Below, piece after piece: positions 45,062 to 53,148 of a stretch of 64,000 nt of DNA. How positions within the stretch are numbered: the first letter of the stretch is position 1; each line of letters begins with the position of its first letter. Both the position numbers and the translations under genes were made by a program. Under the pieces are notes generated by a model that worked only from the letters and a program-made list of their open reading frames with translations, had not been told where the DNA came from and ran no database searches. Origin of the DNA: an uncultured Microbacterium sp. (GTDB lineage Bacteria; Actinomycetota; Actinomycetes; Actinomycetales; Microbacteriaceae). The stretch spans positions 744,001 to 808,000 of the forward strand of contig NZ_CANKZA010000001.1 of NCBI RefSeq assembly GCF_947488465.1, in the 5' to 3' direction.

Positions 45062-45132
45062 AGGGTTTATGCAAACTCTACGCGTACGCACGCATAAGGA
45101 AAGTTGTCTACAACCCTTCACCACCCTTCACC
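45047..45132. other. Candidate replication origin: 21-bp inverted repeat of doubled GGTGAAGGGT
   Basis: The left arm 45047-45067 consists of GGTGAAGGGT twice plus T, and the right arm 45112-45132 is its exact reverse complement. The 44-nt centre is AT-richer than its surroundings and contains a smaller ATGC...GCAT dyad. The left arm covers the helicase stop codon. Iterons in opposite orientation flanking an AT-rich core just 3' of the rep/helicase gene is the arrangement known for SaPI-type satellite origins. A transcription terminator is the alternative, though there is no T-run. Confidence 0.55.
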
Positions 45133-45167
45133 TCCCGCGGAATCACGCGGAAATCGGGAGGTAACCG

Positions 45168-45356
45168 GTGAACGTGAACCGCTGCATTCGCGACTACGAA
45201 CACGCATTCGACGCCGTTTCCGGTTGGTGCTGGCGGTGCGGTAAGACCCGAGCCGATGGGCGCCGTATCGGACGCCTCACAGACCGCTGGCCGCACACCG
45301 ATCTGTCTGCCGTCGTAGACATCACCGAGCCCCGCAGAGGAACCGACCATGCCTAA
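45168..45356 (+). CDS. Small hypothetical satellite protein with CxxC
   Basis: GTG 45168 with GGGAGG upstream gives 62 aa. It contains RCIRDYEHAFD and CWRCGKTRADGRR; the Cys and His residues could form a small zinc knuckle. It overlaps the WhiB-like gene by 8 nt. No family is recognised. Confidence 0.6.
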   Translation: MNVNRCIRDYEHAFDAVSGWCWRCGKTRADGRRIGRLTDRWPHTDLSAVVDITEPRRGTDHA

Positions 45357-45624
45357 GACCTCAGAGCCCAAAGGCACTACCGAGTTCGCCGCGCTCAGCG
45401 ATGCGCTCGAAACGTACCGGCCACCCTGCCACGCAGACGACCGTTACACCGCCGACGACCTCACCCCGTCCACCCTCGCCGAGCTGCAAGCCGGATGCGA
45501 CCTCTGCCACATCCGCACACTCTGCGCCGCATACGCACGCGCAGCACGACCCAAGATCGGCGTCTGGGCAGGCAAGCACTACCGACCCACCACACACCGC
45601 ACGAAAGGAAACACCCATGACTGA
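45349..45624 (+). CDS. WhiB-like iron-sulfur protein
   Basis: ATG 45349 gives 91 aa. Four cysteines at about 27, 50, 53 and 59 (PPCHADD ... GCDLCHIRTLC) give the C-x22-C-x2-C-x5-C pattern of WhiB [4Fe-4S] proteins, followed by the GVWAG turn and a basic tail. WhiB proteins are actinobacterial regulators that bind sigma factor A; mycobacteriophage TM4 encodes one that interferes with host WhiB2 and alters septation and superinfection. In a satellite it could switch transcription or redirect the host or helper. The tail is shorter than in chromosomal WhiBs. Confidence 0.85.
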   Translation: MPKTSEPKGTTEFAALSDALETYRPPCHADDRYTADDLTPSTLAELQAGCDLCHIRTLCAAYARAARPKIGVWAGKHYRPTTHRTKGNTHD

Positions 45625-45757
45625 CACACCTACCGAGATCGTCATTCACACGCCCGCGGAGAAAGCCAGCGCCTGGGCATGGCTCGCCCTCAACGGCGGA
45701 TACACCGTCTACCTCGGCCCCGACGGGAAGCTCCACGCACTCCCCCTCAACGTCTGA
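45617..45757 (+). CDS. Very small hypothetical satellite protein
   Basis: ATG 45617 preceded by AAAGGAA gives 46 aa (MTDTPTEIVIHTPAEKASAW and on). The pattern is strand-helix-strand (EKASAWAWLALNGGYTVYLG). It overlaps the WhiB-like gene by 8 nt. It was accepted as a gene because of its SD and coupled start; the function is unknown. Confidence 0.55.
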   Translation: MTDTPTEIVIHTPAEKASAWAWLALNGGYTVYLGPDGKLHALPLNV

Positions 45758-45831
45758 GCGCGCATTAGACCCAGCGACCGACCCAGCAAACACCACCGGC
45801 ACACCGTAGGCCGCACGAAAGGAAAACGAAC

Positions 45832-46086
45832 ATGACTGACGACACACCCATGGCAACCCTGCAACGGCTCGGCCTCCAGCCCGGTTCATGGGCCACCCAA
45901 CCCGGCACCTGCACGATCCGCGACGGTCGCCCCGTCTGGGATCTGCACGTCTCATGGGTCAACTCGGCCACGATCCGCGATCTCGCCTTCCTCCTCACGG
46001 AGAACTGGGACGTCAAGATCGCGCAATCAACGCGCGGACTGCGCATCAGGATCAACCGACCCAACACGACAGAGAGCACATCATGA
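45832..46086 (+). CDS. Small hypothetical satellite protein
   Basis: ATG 45832 with AAAGGAAA gives 84 aa with alternating beta and alpha pattern (CTIRDGRPVWDLHVSWVNSA). It overlaps the next gene by 4 nt (ATGA). There are no recognised motifs. Confidence 0.6.
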   Translation: MTDDTPMATLQRLGLQPGSWATQPGTCTIRDGRPVWDLHVSWVNSATIRDLAFLLTENWDVKIAQSTRGLRIRINRPNTTESTS

Positions 46087-46373
46087 CCACCACAGAGCGC
46101 ACATTCACCCAGACCGAAGTGGATGAGATCGTACGTAAGCGACTCGCGCAGCAAGCCCGCAACAGCCCCGACGCTGAGGCTCGGGCACGCACCTGGGAGA
46201 CACGCGCAACCGAGCACCAGACGGATGCCGACACCTGGCGGCGAGAGTCCCGGAAATGGGAGGTACGCGCGAAACAGAACCTTGCCGTGATCCGCGCGCA
46301 CGAGGACACCATCGCCCGATTCATCGACAAGCTCGACGACGTTCTCAGCGATGAGGCGCAGCCCGATGAGTGA
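46083..46373 (+). CDS. Coiled-coil protein, scaffold-like
   Basis: ATG 46083 gives 96 aa. It begins MTTTERTFTQTEVDEIVRKR, close to the 'FTQ.EVD.IV..RL' beginning of many phage scaffolding proteins, and continues as a long charged helix to the C-terminus. It could help build the capsid encoded downstream. It overlaps both neighbours, in the style of a phage structural operon. The length is about half that of usual scaffolds. Confidence 0.6.
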   Translation: MTTTERTFTQTEVDEIVRKRLAQQARNSPDAEARARTWETRATEHQTDADTWRRESRKWEVRAKQNLAVIRAHEDTIARFIDKLDDVLSDEAQPDE

Positions 46374-46692
46374 CGACATGGAAGACATGCGCGCTTTCGT
46401 CCGGCACCTGTTCGGCGGACCTCACCCACCGCGCGACATCGTGCCCGGTGAAGGACTCACCCGCGATGCGCTTCTCGAGCAGAACGCTGCTGCAGGGACC
46501 ACCCGCACCGTGTTCATCCCCGGCACCGTGATGGAGGACGTCGACGGCGCCCCCATCGGGATCACCGAGGGCCGCTACGAAACGGTCATCGTCGGCGCGT
46601 CCGTCGTCACCGAAGCTCAAGTCACCGCCGCGGGCCTCACCTCCGACGATCTCCCCAACCTCCACATCACCGAACGAAAGGACAAGCCATGA
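46366..46692 (+). CDS. Hypothetical satellite protein of the capsid operon
   Basis: ATG 46366 gives 108 aa. The first 40 residues are helical and acidic; the rest looks beta-rich (RTVFIPGTVMEDVDGAPIG, YETVIVGASVVTEAQV). No family is recognised. A role as a minor head protein or decoration protein is possible by position. It overlaps both neighbours by a few bases. Confidence 0.6.
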   Translation: MSDDMEDMRAFVRHLFGGPHPPRDIVPGEGLTRDALLEQNAAAGTTRTVFIPGTVMEDVDGAPIGITEGRYETVIVGASVVTEAQVTAAGLTSDDLPNLHITERKDKP

Positions 46693-47156
46693 GCGACACC
46701 ACCACCACAGAGATCAACACCGAAGACCAGACCAACATCGAGACACCCGGTGACAACCCCGGCAGGGAGGCCGCAAAGTATCGGCGCCAGTTGCGGGACG
46801 TCGAAGCGGAACGTGACACCCTCGGCGCCACGCTCACCGACGCGAGAAACGCGATCCTCAAAGCCACCCTCACCGGGTACAGCGTCCAGGTAGACACCGG
46901 CAAGGGATACCAGAGCACCGTGACCCTCGCACCCACCGCGATCGATGACCTCGCTCTCGACCATGCGGAACTGTTCGAAGGCGCCACGATCAACACCACC
47001 CGGCTCGCCGAGATCATCACCGAGCTCGGCACCACCCGCCCGCACCTTTTCGGCCACGGCCCCCGCGCAGGAATCGCACGCCGAGAAGGGAACACCGCGA
47101 CACCCTCACCCAGACGCGACGGATGGGCCGAAGCATTCGCCCCTGACGGCGCGTAG
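46689..47156 (+). CDS. Putative scaffolding protein
   Basis: ATG 46689 gives 155 aa. An acidic N-terminus leads to a coiled-coil segment (EAAKYRRQLRDVEAERDTLG), then a beta region and a basic, Pro-containing C-terminus. 'EAAKYR..LR..E.ERD.L' is the recurrent signature of actinophage head scaffolding proteins encoded directly upstream of the capsid gene, as here. It would replace the missing delta-domain of the short capsid protein. Confidence 0.7.
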   Translation: MSDTTTTEINTEDQTNIETPGDNPGREAAKYRRQLRDVEAERDTLGATLTDARNAILKATLTGYSVQVDTGKGYQSTVTLAPTAIDDLALDHAELFEGATINTTRLAEIITELGTTRPHLFGHGPRAGIARREGNTATPSPRRDGWAEAFAPDGA

Positions 47157-47162
47157 AATGGT

Positions 47163-47206
47163 GCGTGAGCCGGGTGGACACCCGAGGTGAAAGCACCGGC
47201 TCACGC
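47163..47206 (+). promoter_or_regulatory. Compact three-way-junction structure in the capsid leader
   Basis: A perfect 9-bp closing stem (GCGTGAGCC 47163-47171 with GGCTCACGC 47198-47206) encloses two 4-bp hairpins, GGGT-ggac-ACCC (47172-47183) and GGTG-aaag-CACC (47186-47197), separated by GA. It lies right after the scaffold stop and 100 nt before the capsid ATG. It could be an RNA receptor domain or a protein-binding DNA site; no known riboswitch class is claimed. Confidence 0.6.
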
Positions 47207-47236
47207 AACCCCAGGAGGGGCGCACGGTAGGCCAGG

Positions 47237-47307
47237 AGCCGCCGCGCAGGAACATTCATATTCCTTCGTAGGCGGCTTTTCGTTTGCCGCCAGAAAGGAG
47301 AGCCGCC
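47237..47307 (+). promoter_or_regulatory. Mutually exclusive hairpins before the capsid gene (attenuator-like)
   Basis: GGCGGCT (47271-47277) can pair with AGCCGCC upstream (47237-47243), giving a stem followed by TTTT (terminator-like), or with AGCCGCC downstream (47301-47307). In the second pairing the loop would hold the AAAGGAG ribosome site (47294-47300) and the stem would abut the capsid ATG at 47308. A smaller AGGAA/TTCCT hairpin sits within the first. The arrangement resembles an attenuator that sets capsid level relative to scaffold. Confidence 0.55.
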
Positions 47308-48153
47308 ATGGCCTCCATTACCACCACCGACAGCGCCGCATCCTGGCGCCCCGACATCGCCGCTTTCGCACCCAGCGACGTCATCCCCGACGCGATCATC
47401 CTCAGCGCGGCGACCGTCGCCGGATCGATCGAAGGTGACGCGCCCATGCTCCGCGTCCCCTACGTCGACGACGACACCGCCGCGTTCATCGCGGAAGGCG
47501 ACGAGATCCCCGAAGGTGACCCCGACCTGTCCGAAGTGCTCGTGGCAACCGCGAAGATCAGCCAGCTGCTCCGCCTCTCGCGTGAACAGTTCGAGCAGGA
47601 AGGGACCGCGCAGGAGCTCGGCGACAGTGTGCGCCGTGCGATCGTGAAGAAGGCGAACATCGCTTTCCTCACCCAGCCGGCCCCGACCAGCCCTGCAGTG
47701 ACTCCGCCCGCAGGTCTGCTCAACGTCGCCGGGATCGTCAACGGCGGCGCAGTCGCCACGCACCTCGACGCGCTGATCGACGTCATCGCGACCCTGGAAA
47801 GCAACGGCGGCGCACCCACCGGAATCATCCTCGACCCGGTGGCATGGGCACGACTCCGCAAGTTCAAGACCGGCACCGGCTCCGCAGCATCCCTGCTCGG
47901 CGCGGGCACCATGGACAGCACCCGCATGCTGCTCGACCTGCCCGTCACCGTCACTCCGGCCCTCGCAGCCGGAACCGGGCTCATCGTGGACAGCGCCGCA
48001 ACCGTCGCCGCAGCCGGACAGGTCCAGGTGGCACAGTCCACCGACGCCTACTTCTCCAGCGACAGCATCGCCCTCCGCGCCACCTGGCGCATCGGCTGGA
48101 ACCTGGTCCGCCCCAACCGGCTCGCCAAGTTCACAGTCACCGCCCCCGCGTGA
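47308..48153 (+). CDS. HK97-fold major capsid protein
   Basis: ATG 47308 after a strong AAAGGAG gives 281 aa. Features of the Phage_capsid family are an N-arm, the E-loop/A-domain pattern (VPYVDDDTAAFIAEGDEIPEGD, quoted as a region), the spine-helix LSREQFEQ with RRAIVKKANIAFL, and a C-terminal RATWRIGWNLVRPNRLAKF. The length is close to the mature HK97 protein (282 aa) rather than the precursor, so the assembly domain must be separate, in line with the scaffold gene upstream. It would assemble a small procapsid; no protease or portal is encoded here. Confidence 0.85.
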   Translation: MASITTTDSAASWRPDIAAFAPSDVIPDAIILSAATVAGSIEGDAPMLRVPYVDDDTAAFIAEGDEIPEGDPDLSEVLVATAKISQLLRLSREQFEQEGTAQELGDSVRRAIVKKANIAFLTQPAPTSPAVTPPAGLLNVAGIVNGGAVATHLDALIDVIATLESNGGAPTGIILDPVAWARLRKFKTGTGSAASLLGAGTMDSTRMLLDLPVTVTPALAAGTGLIVDSAATVAAAGQVQVAQSTDAYFSSDSIALRATWRIGWNLVRPNRLAKFTVTAPA

Positions 48154-48212
48154 CACACCGCGGGCGCGGTAGCTAACCCCTGCCGCGCCCGCACCCAACC
48201 CGGAAGGCCACC

Positions 48213-48632
48213 ATGACCGTCACCCCCGACAGCATCGCCCTCGCGCTCGGACAACCCGAACCCGACGCGACCACCGCCGAGCAATGGCAGATGTGGATCA
48301 ACGACGCGATCTTGCTCATCGAAGCGCGCGCCGAACTACTCCACCGCCCCATTCACCAGATCAGCGAAGCACCATTCGACTACGCAGTACGCGAAGCCGT
48401 AACAGCACACATCAAACACCCCGACGACAGCACACAAGTAACCGTGTCAGTCGACGACGCCACCACCTCACGCAGCTACAGCACCTCACAAGGCCGCGTC
48501 ACCATCGCCCCCGAACACTGGGCACTCCTCGGACTCCAAGACGACAGTGGAGCATTCACAATCGACACCACCACTGCAACCCACCACGACCCCGTGAAAG
48601 CCTTCCTCACCGCCACCGATAGCGTCTGGTGA
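48213..48632 (+). CDS. Putative head-tail connector protein
   Basis: ATG 48213 with GGAAGG gives 139 aa. The N-terminal half (ALALGQPEPDATTAEQWQMWINDAILLIEARAEL, shown as a region) is a helical pattern typical of gp6-like head-tail connectors encoded after the capsid gene, and the second half (TVSVDDATTSRSYSTSQGRVT) is beta-rich. It is the last gene of the element; attR follows 118 nt later. The codon choice toward the end (many CAC/ACC) suggests a different codon bias from the host core genes. Confidence 0.65.
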   Translation: MTVTPDSIALALGQPEPDATTAEQWQMWINDAILLIEARAELLHRPIHQISEAPFDYAVREAVTAHIKHPDDSTQVTVSVDDATTSRSYSTSQGRVTIAPEHWALLGLQDDSGAFTIDTTTATHHDPVKAFLTATDSVW

Positions 48633-48750
48633 CACCCAGGGCAGGGACCCCCCACCCCCACGCAGGAAACCCCTCCGGGGTCAGGCCGTCTCTGTCTCTA
48701 CCTTTTTTTTCCACGTCGGCGCAGGGCTTGGACAAGTCAGAATTGACTAA
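48633..48750. other. Right-end noncoding segment of the element
   Basis: No gene. It contains ACCCC-tcc-GGGGT (48669-48681), an uninterrupted run of eight T (48703-48710) 21 nt later, and the -35 hexamer TTGACT. It will include the right half of attP and perhaps a packaging (cos/pac) site, which I cannot identify. Confidence 0.5.
48743..48748 (+). promoter_or_regulatory. -35 half of the split integrase promoter
   Basis: TTGACT, two bases before the attR core. In attR the -10 position (48766-48771) reads TGATGG, a poor match; in the circular form it would be TAATTT from the left end. Confidence 0.65.
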
Positions 48751-48763
48751 TCCACACGTCGAT
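48751..48763. other. attR core (13 bp)
   Basis: TCCACACGTCGAT, identical to 40124-40136. On the minus strand it encodes the same IDVW codons in the same frame as in the remaining frnE gene. Confidence 0.9.
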
Positions 48764-48781
48764 CTTGATGGCATCCGTCAC
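48752..48781 (-). pseudogene. frnE: Displaced 5' end of frnE
   Basis: GTG 48781 begins VTDAIKIDVW, then the element interrupts (ISQF and stop). Joined to 40123 downward it reads VTDAIKIDVW-SDIACPWC, the uninterrupted FrnE beginning. It lies 29 nt after the uppS stop, so frnE was originally the next gene of the recO-uppS transcript. Confidence 0.85.
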
Positions 48782-48810
48782 GACAGGGGTAACGAGCGCA
48801 GGTGGCGGAT

Positions 48811-49632
48811 CTATTCCCCGGTGGGGGTGTCGACCGCACCGCCGAACCGCCGGTCGCGCCGAAGGTACGTCTCGATCGCGCCCCACAGGTCGGTGCGCGA
48901 GAAGTCGGGCCAGAGCGTATCGAGGAAGACCATCTCGGCGTAGGCCGACTCCCACAGCAGGAAGTTCGAGGTGCGCTGTTCTCCGGAGGACCTGAGGAAC
49001 AGGTCGACGTCGGGCATGTCCGGGATGTAGAGATGGCGTCGGATCGTCTTCTCGGTGATCGCCGAGGGCTTCAGGCGCCCGGCGGCGATGTCTTCGCCGA
49101 TCCGCCGCATCGCGTCGACGAGCTCGATTCGGCCGCCGTAGTTGATGCACATCGTCAGCGTCAGCGTGTCGTTGTCCGCCGTCAGCTGCTCGGCGAACTG
49201 CAGTTCCTTGATGACGGAGCCCCAGAGCCTGGGCTTGCGCCCCGCCCAGCGGATCCGCACGCCCCACTCATTGAGCTGGTCACGTCGCCGGTGCAGCACA
49301 TCGCGGTTGTAGCCCATCAGAAAGCGGACTTCTTCCGGCGACCGGCTCCAGTTCTCGGTCGAGAACGCGTAGACGCTGAGGTGCTTCACGCCCGCTTGGA
49401 TCGCACCAGCCACGACATCCAGCAGCACTTCCTCGCCCGCCCGGTGCCCTTCGATGCGGGTGAGACCGCGCCGGTTGGCCCAGCGACCGTTGCCGTCCAT
49501 GACGATCGCGACGTGCTCGGGCACCCCGCCCTTCGGGAAGTCCGGCGGATGGATGCCGGTCCAATCGAGCGCGCGATACGGCACGGCGTCGCGGTGCGTG
49601 TACGGCTTCGGCGTGCGGCCGGGGAAGATCAT
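48811..49632 (-). CDS. uppS: Isoprenyl (undecaprenyl-type) diphosphate synthase
   Basis: ATG 49632 gives 273 aa and overlaps the recO stop. It makes the cis-polyprenyl diphosphate carrier lipid for cell wall synthesis. The first-substrate motif [14 protein letters not shown], the [13 protein letters not shown] block and the C-terminal [18 protein letters not shown] with the IPP-binding Arg/Ser are present. Product chain length (C50 decaprenyl or C55) cannot be read. Before the insertion frnE followed it. Confidence 0.94.
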   Translation of the reverse strand: MIFPGRTPKPYTHRDAVPYRALDWTGIHPPDFPKGGVPEHVAIVMDGNGRWANRRGLTRIEGHRAGEEVLLDVVAGAIQAGVKHLSVYAFSTENWSRSPEEVRFLMGYNRDVLHRRRDQLNEWGVRIRWAGRKPRLWGSVIKELQFAEQLTADNDTLTLTMCINYGGRIELVDAMRRIGEDIAAGRLKPSAITEKTIRRHLYIPDMPDVDLFLRSSGEQRTSNFLLWESAYAEMVFLDTLWPDFSRTDLWGAIETYLRRDRRFGGAVDTPTGE

Positions 49633-50357
49633 CGGGCACCCTCCAGGTGCGACAACGAGCGGATGCCGCGTTCGAGGTGGAACTGCGCGTAGGCGGCGAT
49701 GAGCCCCGACGCCGACGCGGCGGTGGGGTCCGACGCGGAATCCACGGCATCCCATTCCCCTGCGATGAGCGAGCGCAGCAGGTCTCCCGTCTCGGGGCGC
49801 AGGCGCGCGGAACCCGCCGGAGCGCAGTCTCGGCACACCGTGCCGCCGAGCTGGGCGACGAAGAAGTCGTGCGGGCCGACCTGGCCGCAGCGCGCGCAGT
49901 TCCCGAGCCCCGGAGCCCAGCCGGAGAGCGCCATCGCGCGGAGCAGGTAGGAGTCGAGGACGGAACGGGATGCGTGGGCGCCCTGCGCGAGGGCGCGGAG
50001 CCCTCCGACGAGCAGCAGGTACTGCTGCGGCGTCGACTCCGCCTCGTTGAGCCGGTCGGCCGTTTCGACCATCGCGTGTGCCGCGGTGTACCGGTCGTAG
50101 TGCACGGCGATCTCGGCGCCGTACGACCCGAGCGATTCGGCCTGCTGGATGACATCGAGCGAGCGCCCTTCGTAGAGCTGCACGTCGGCGACCATGAACG
50201 GCTCCAGGCGCGCACCGAACCGCGATGAGGTCCGGCGGACGCCCTTGGCAACGGCGCGGATCTTGCCGTGACGACGACTGAGCATCGTCACGATCCGATC
50301 CGCTTCCCCGAGTTTGTGGGTACGCAGGACCACGACTTCGTCGCGGTAAGTGGGCAC
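49629..50357 (-). CDS. recO: DNA repair protein RecO
   Basis: GTG 50357 gives 242 aa. It has an N-terminal OB-fold ([20 protein letters not shown]), the [15 protein letters not shown] turn, and a zinc-binding C-terminal part with NCARCG and VCRDC. It works with RecR/RecF to load RecA. It overlaps uppS by 4 nt. Confidence 0.94.
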   Translation of the reverse strand: MPTYRDEVVVLRTHKLGEADRIVTMLSRRHGKIRAVAKGVRRTSSRFGARLEPFMVADVQLYEGRSLDVIQQAESLGSYGAEIAVHYDRYTAAHAMVETADRLNEAESTPQQYLLLVGGLRALAQGAHASRSVLDSYLLRAMALSGWAPGLGNCARCGQVGPHDFFVAQLGGTVCRDCAPAGSARLRPETGDLLRSLIAGEWDAVDSASDPTAASASGLIAAYAQFHLERGIRSLSHLEGAR

Positions 50358-50393
50358 GTAACGATTATCGCCGCCACCGGGGACAATGGATGC

Positions 50394-51080
50394 GTGACAG
50401 AGCCGCTCTTCGTGATCCCCCTGTGGGCCGACCTCATCGCCGTCGGTCTCGGCGGCGTGCAGGGCGCCCTGTTCGCCTCAGGATTCGTCGGCCAACGCCG
50501 CCTCGATCTCCTCGGCGTCACGATCATCGGCATCGTGATGGGGATGGGCGGTGGTCTCATCCGCGATCTGCTGTTGAACGTCTCACCCGTGACGCTCCAG
50601 AGCAACTGGTATCTCCTGACGGCGGTGGGGGCTGCGCTCACCGGCATGCTGCTGGCGAACGTGTTCCAGAAACTCAACCAGGTGATCGTCGCGCTCGATG
50701 CTCTCGTGATCGGCCTCTTCGGTGCGTTCGGCACGGCGAAGGCGCTCGCCATCGGGCTGCCGGAGGTGCCCGCCGTGTTCGTCGGGGTGTGCGCGGCGGT
50801 GGGTGGCGGCATCCTGCGTGACGTCTTCATGGGGCTGCCCGTCGCGATCATGCACGTCGGTTCGCTCTATGCGGTCGCCGCCGCTGCCGGTTGCGTCGTG
50901 CTCGCCGGCGCCCACGCCCTCGGTGCGCCGCTGGTCGCCGCCGCGATCGCCTGCATCGTGGTGACCACGGTCATCCGGCTGCTGGCCGTGATGTTCGACA
51001 TCTCCCTGCCCGAGCAGCGCGCCCTCTACCGCCGCAAGGTCGCGGTGGAGACGTCCGCGATCCCGATCATCCGCCCCTGA
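50394..51080 (+). CDS. TRIC cation channel family membrane protein
   Basis: GTG 50394 gives 228 aa with about seven transmembrane helices arranged as two similar halves, each with a [10 protein letters not shown] or [10 protein letters not shown] glycine-rich kink motif, the hallmark of the UPF0126/TRIC (trimeric intracellular cation channel) family. Bacterial members conduct K+. It is divergent from recO. Confidence 0.9.
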   Translation: MTEPLFVIPLWADLIAVGLGGVQGALFASGFVGQRRLDLLGVTIIGIVMGMGGGLIRDLLLNVSPVTLQSNWYLLTAVGAALTGMLLANVFQKLNQVIVALDALVIGLFGAFGTAKALAIGLPEVPAVFVGVCAAVGGGILRDVFMGLPVAIMHVGSLYAVAAAAGCVVLAGAHALGAPLVAAAIACIVVTTVIRLLAVMFDISLPEQRALYRRKVAVETSAIPIIRP

Positions 51081-51110
51081 CCGCGCCCCGCCCCGGCGCG
51101 CCGACCATCC

Positions 51111-51179
51111 GCGAGACACCGACTGTGCACCGAGACACCCGCTGAAATCAGGGGTCTCGGTGCACAGCCGGTGTTTCGG
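51111..51179. repeat. Long imperfect palindrome between TRIC gene and leuA
   Basis: The arms 51111-51136 and 51154-51179 pair over 26 positions with three mismatches (centre of arm CTGTGCACCGAGAC). The loop is 17 nt. Within the left part GAGACACC occurs twice. It can serve as a bidirectional terminator for the convergent genes and resembles a REP-type dispersed palindrome. Confidence 0.75.
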
Positions 51180-51206
51180 CGCCGGAGCGGGGGCCGCGAG
51201 GCCGGG

Positions 51207-52976
<1,770 letters not shown>

Positions 52977-52997
52977 CTATCTTTCGTCTGGTCGTAG

Positions 52998-53053
52998 GGG
53001 CCAACGACGAAGCTCCGCGACGAGGGAGGCCCTAAACCGAGGTCTCGTCGCGG
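52998..53053 (-). promoter_or_regulatory. leuA leader with alternative stems (attenuator)
   Basis: CCGCGACGAG in the leader codons (53044-53053) can pair with CTCGTCGCGG (53015-53024) over 10 bp. GGGCC/GGCCC arms (53028-53032 with 52998-53002) enclose the second arm, so both stems cannot form together. A ribosome stalled on the Leu codons would cover the first arm. No classic T-run follows. Confidence 0.6.
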
Positions 53054-53085
53054 CGGCTAAGAAGGAGGGTGCCGCTGAAGCGCAT
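53032..53085 (-). CDS. leuA leader peptide
   Basis: ATG 53085 encodes 17 aa, MRFSGTLLLSRRDETSV, with three consecutive Leu codons (CTC CTT CTT). A TACCCT -10-like hexamer (53092-53097) lies 6 nt upstream, so the leader may be translated from a leaderless transcript. Such peptides before leuA are known in actinobacteria and sense Leu-tRNA supply. Confidence 0.8.
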   Translation of the reverse strand: MRFSGTLLLSRRDETSV

Positions 53086-53148
53086 GCAGACAGGGTACAC
53101 CCCGCGTGTCCGGTGAGACGAAAGCCGGGGTATCGACACTGTGAAGGT

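Larger units (their letters stand above)
40124..48763 (+). mobile_element. Integrated 8.6-kb capsid-encoding phage satellite (candidate)
   Basis: The element is bounded by identical 13-bp cores TCCACACGTCGAT (40124-40136 and 48751-48763), 8,627 bp apart. Removing the element and joining the flanks restores an uninterrupted start of frnE, which proves the borders. Its content, all on the plus strand, is a serine integrase, five small genes, an SF3 helicase, an inverted-repeat candidate origin, a WhiB-like gene, several small genes, scaffold-like proteins, an HK97-type capsid protein and a putative connector. Terminase, portal, protease, tail, holin and lysin genes are absent. This fits a satellite that makes its own capsid but depends on a helper for packaging, tails and lysis; a neatly trimmed defective prophage is the alternative. 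Confidence 0.85.

Noticed and set aside
42854-46140. 13-nt repeat ATCGTACGTAAGC at 42854 and 46128 within the element
   Set aside because: Both copies encode the codons Ile-Val-Arg-Lys in frame, and one 13-nt match in 8.6 kb is about what chance allows, so an operator is not claimed.
48669-48710. Intrinsic terminator after the connector gene
   Set aside because: The small hairpin and the T8 run are 21 nt apart, too far for a normal intrinsic terminator.
40124-48763. Element interpreted as a decayed full-length prophage
   Set aside because: Both att cores, the integrase and all frames are intact, genes overlap in an orderly way and no fragments of tail, terminase or lysis genes remain; kept only as an alternative.
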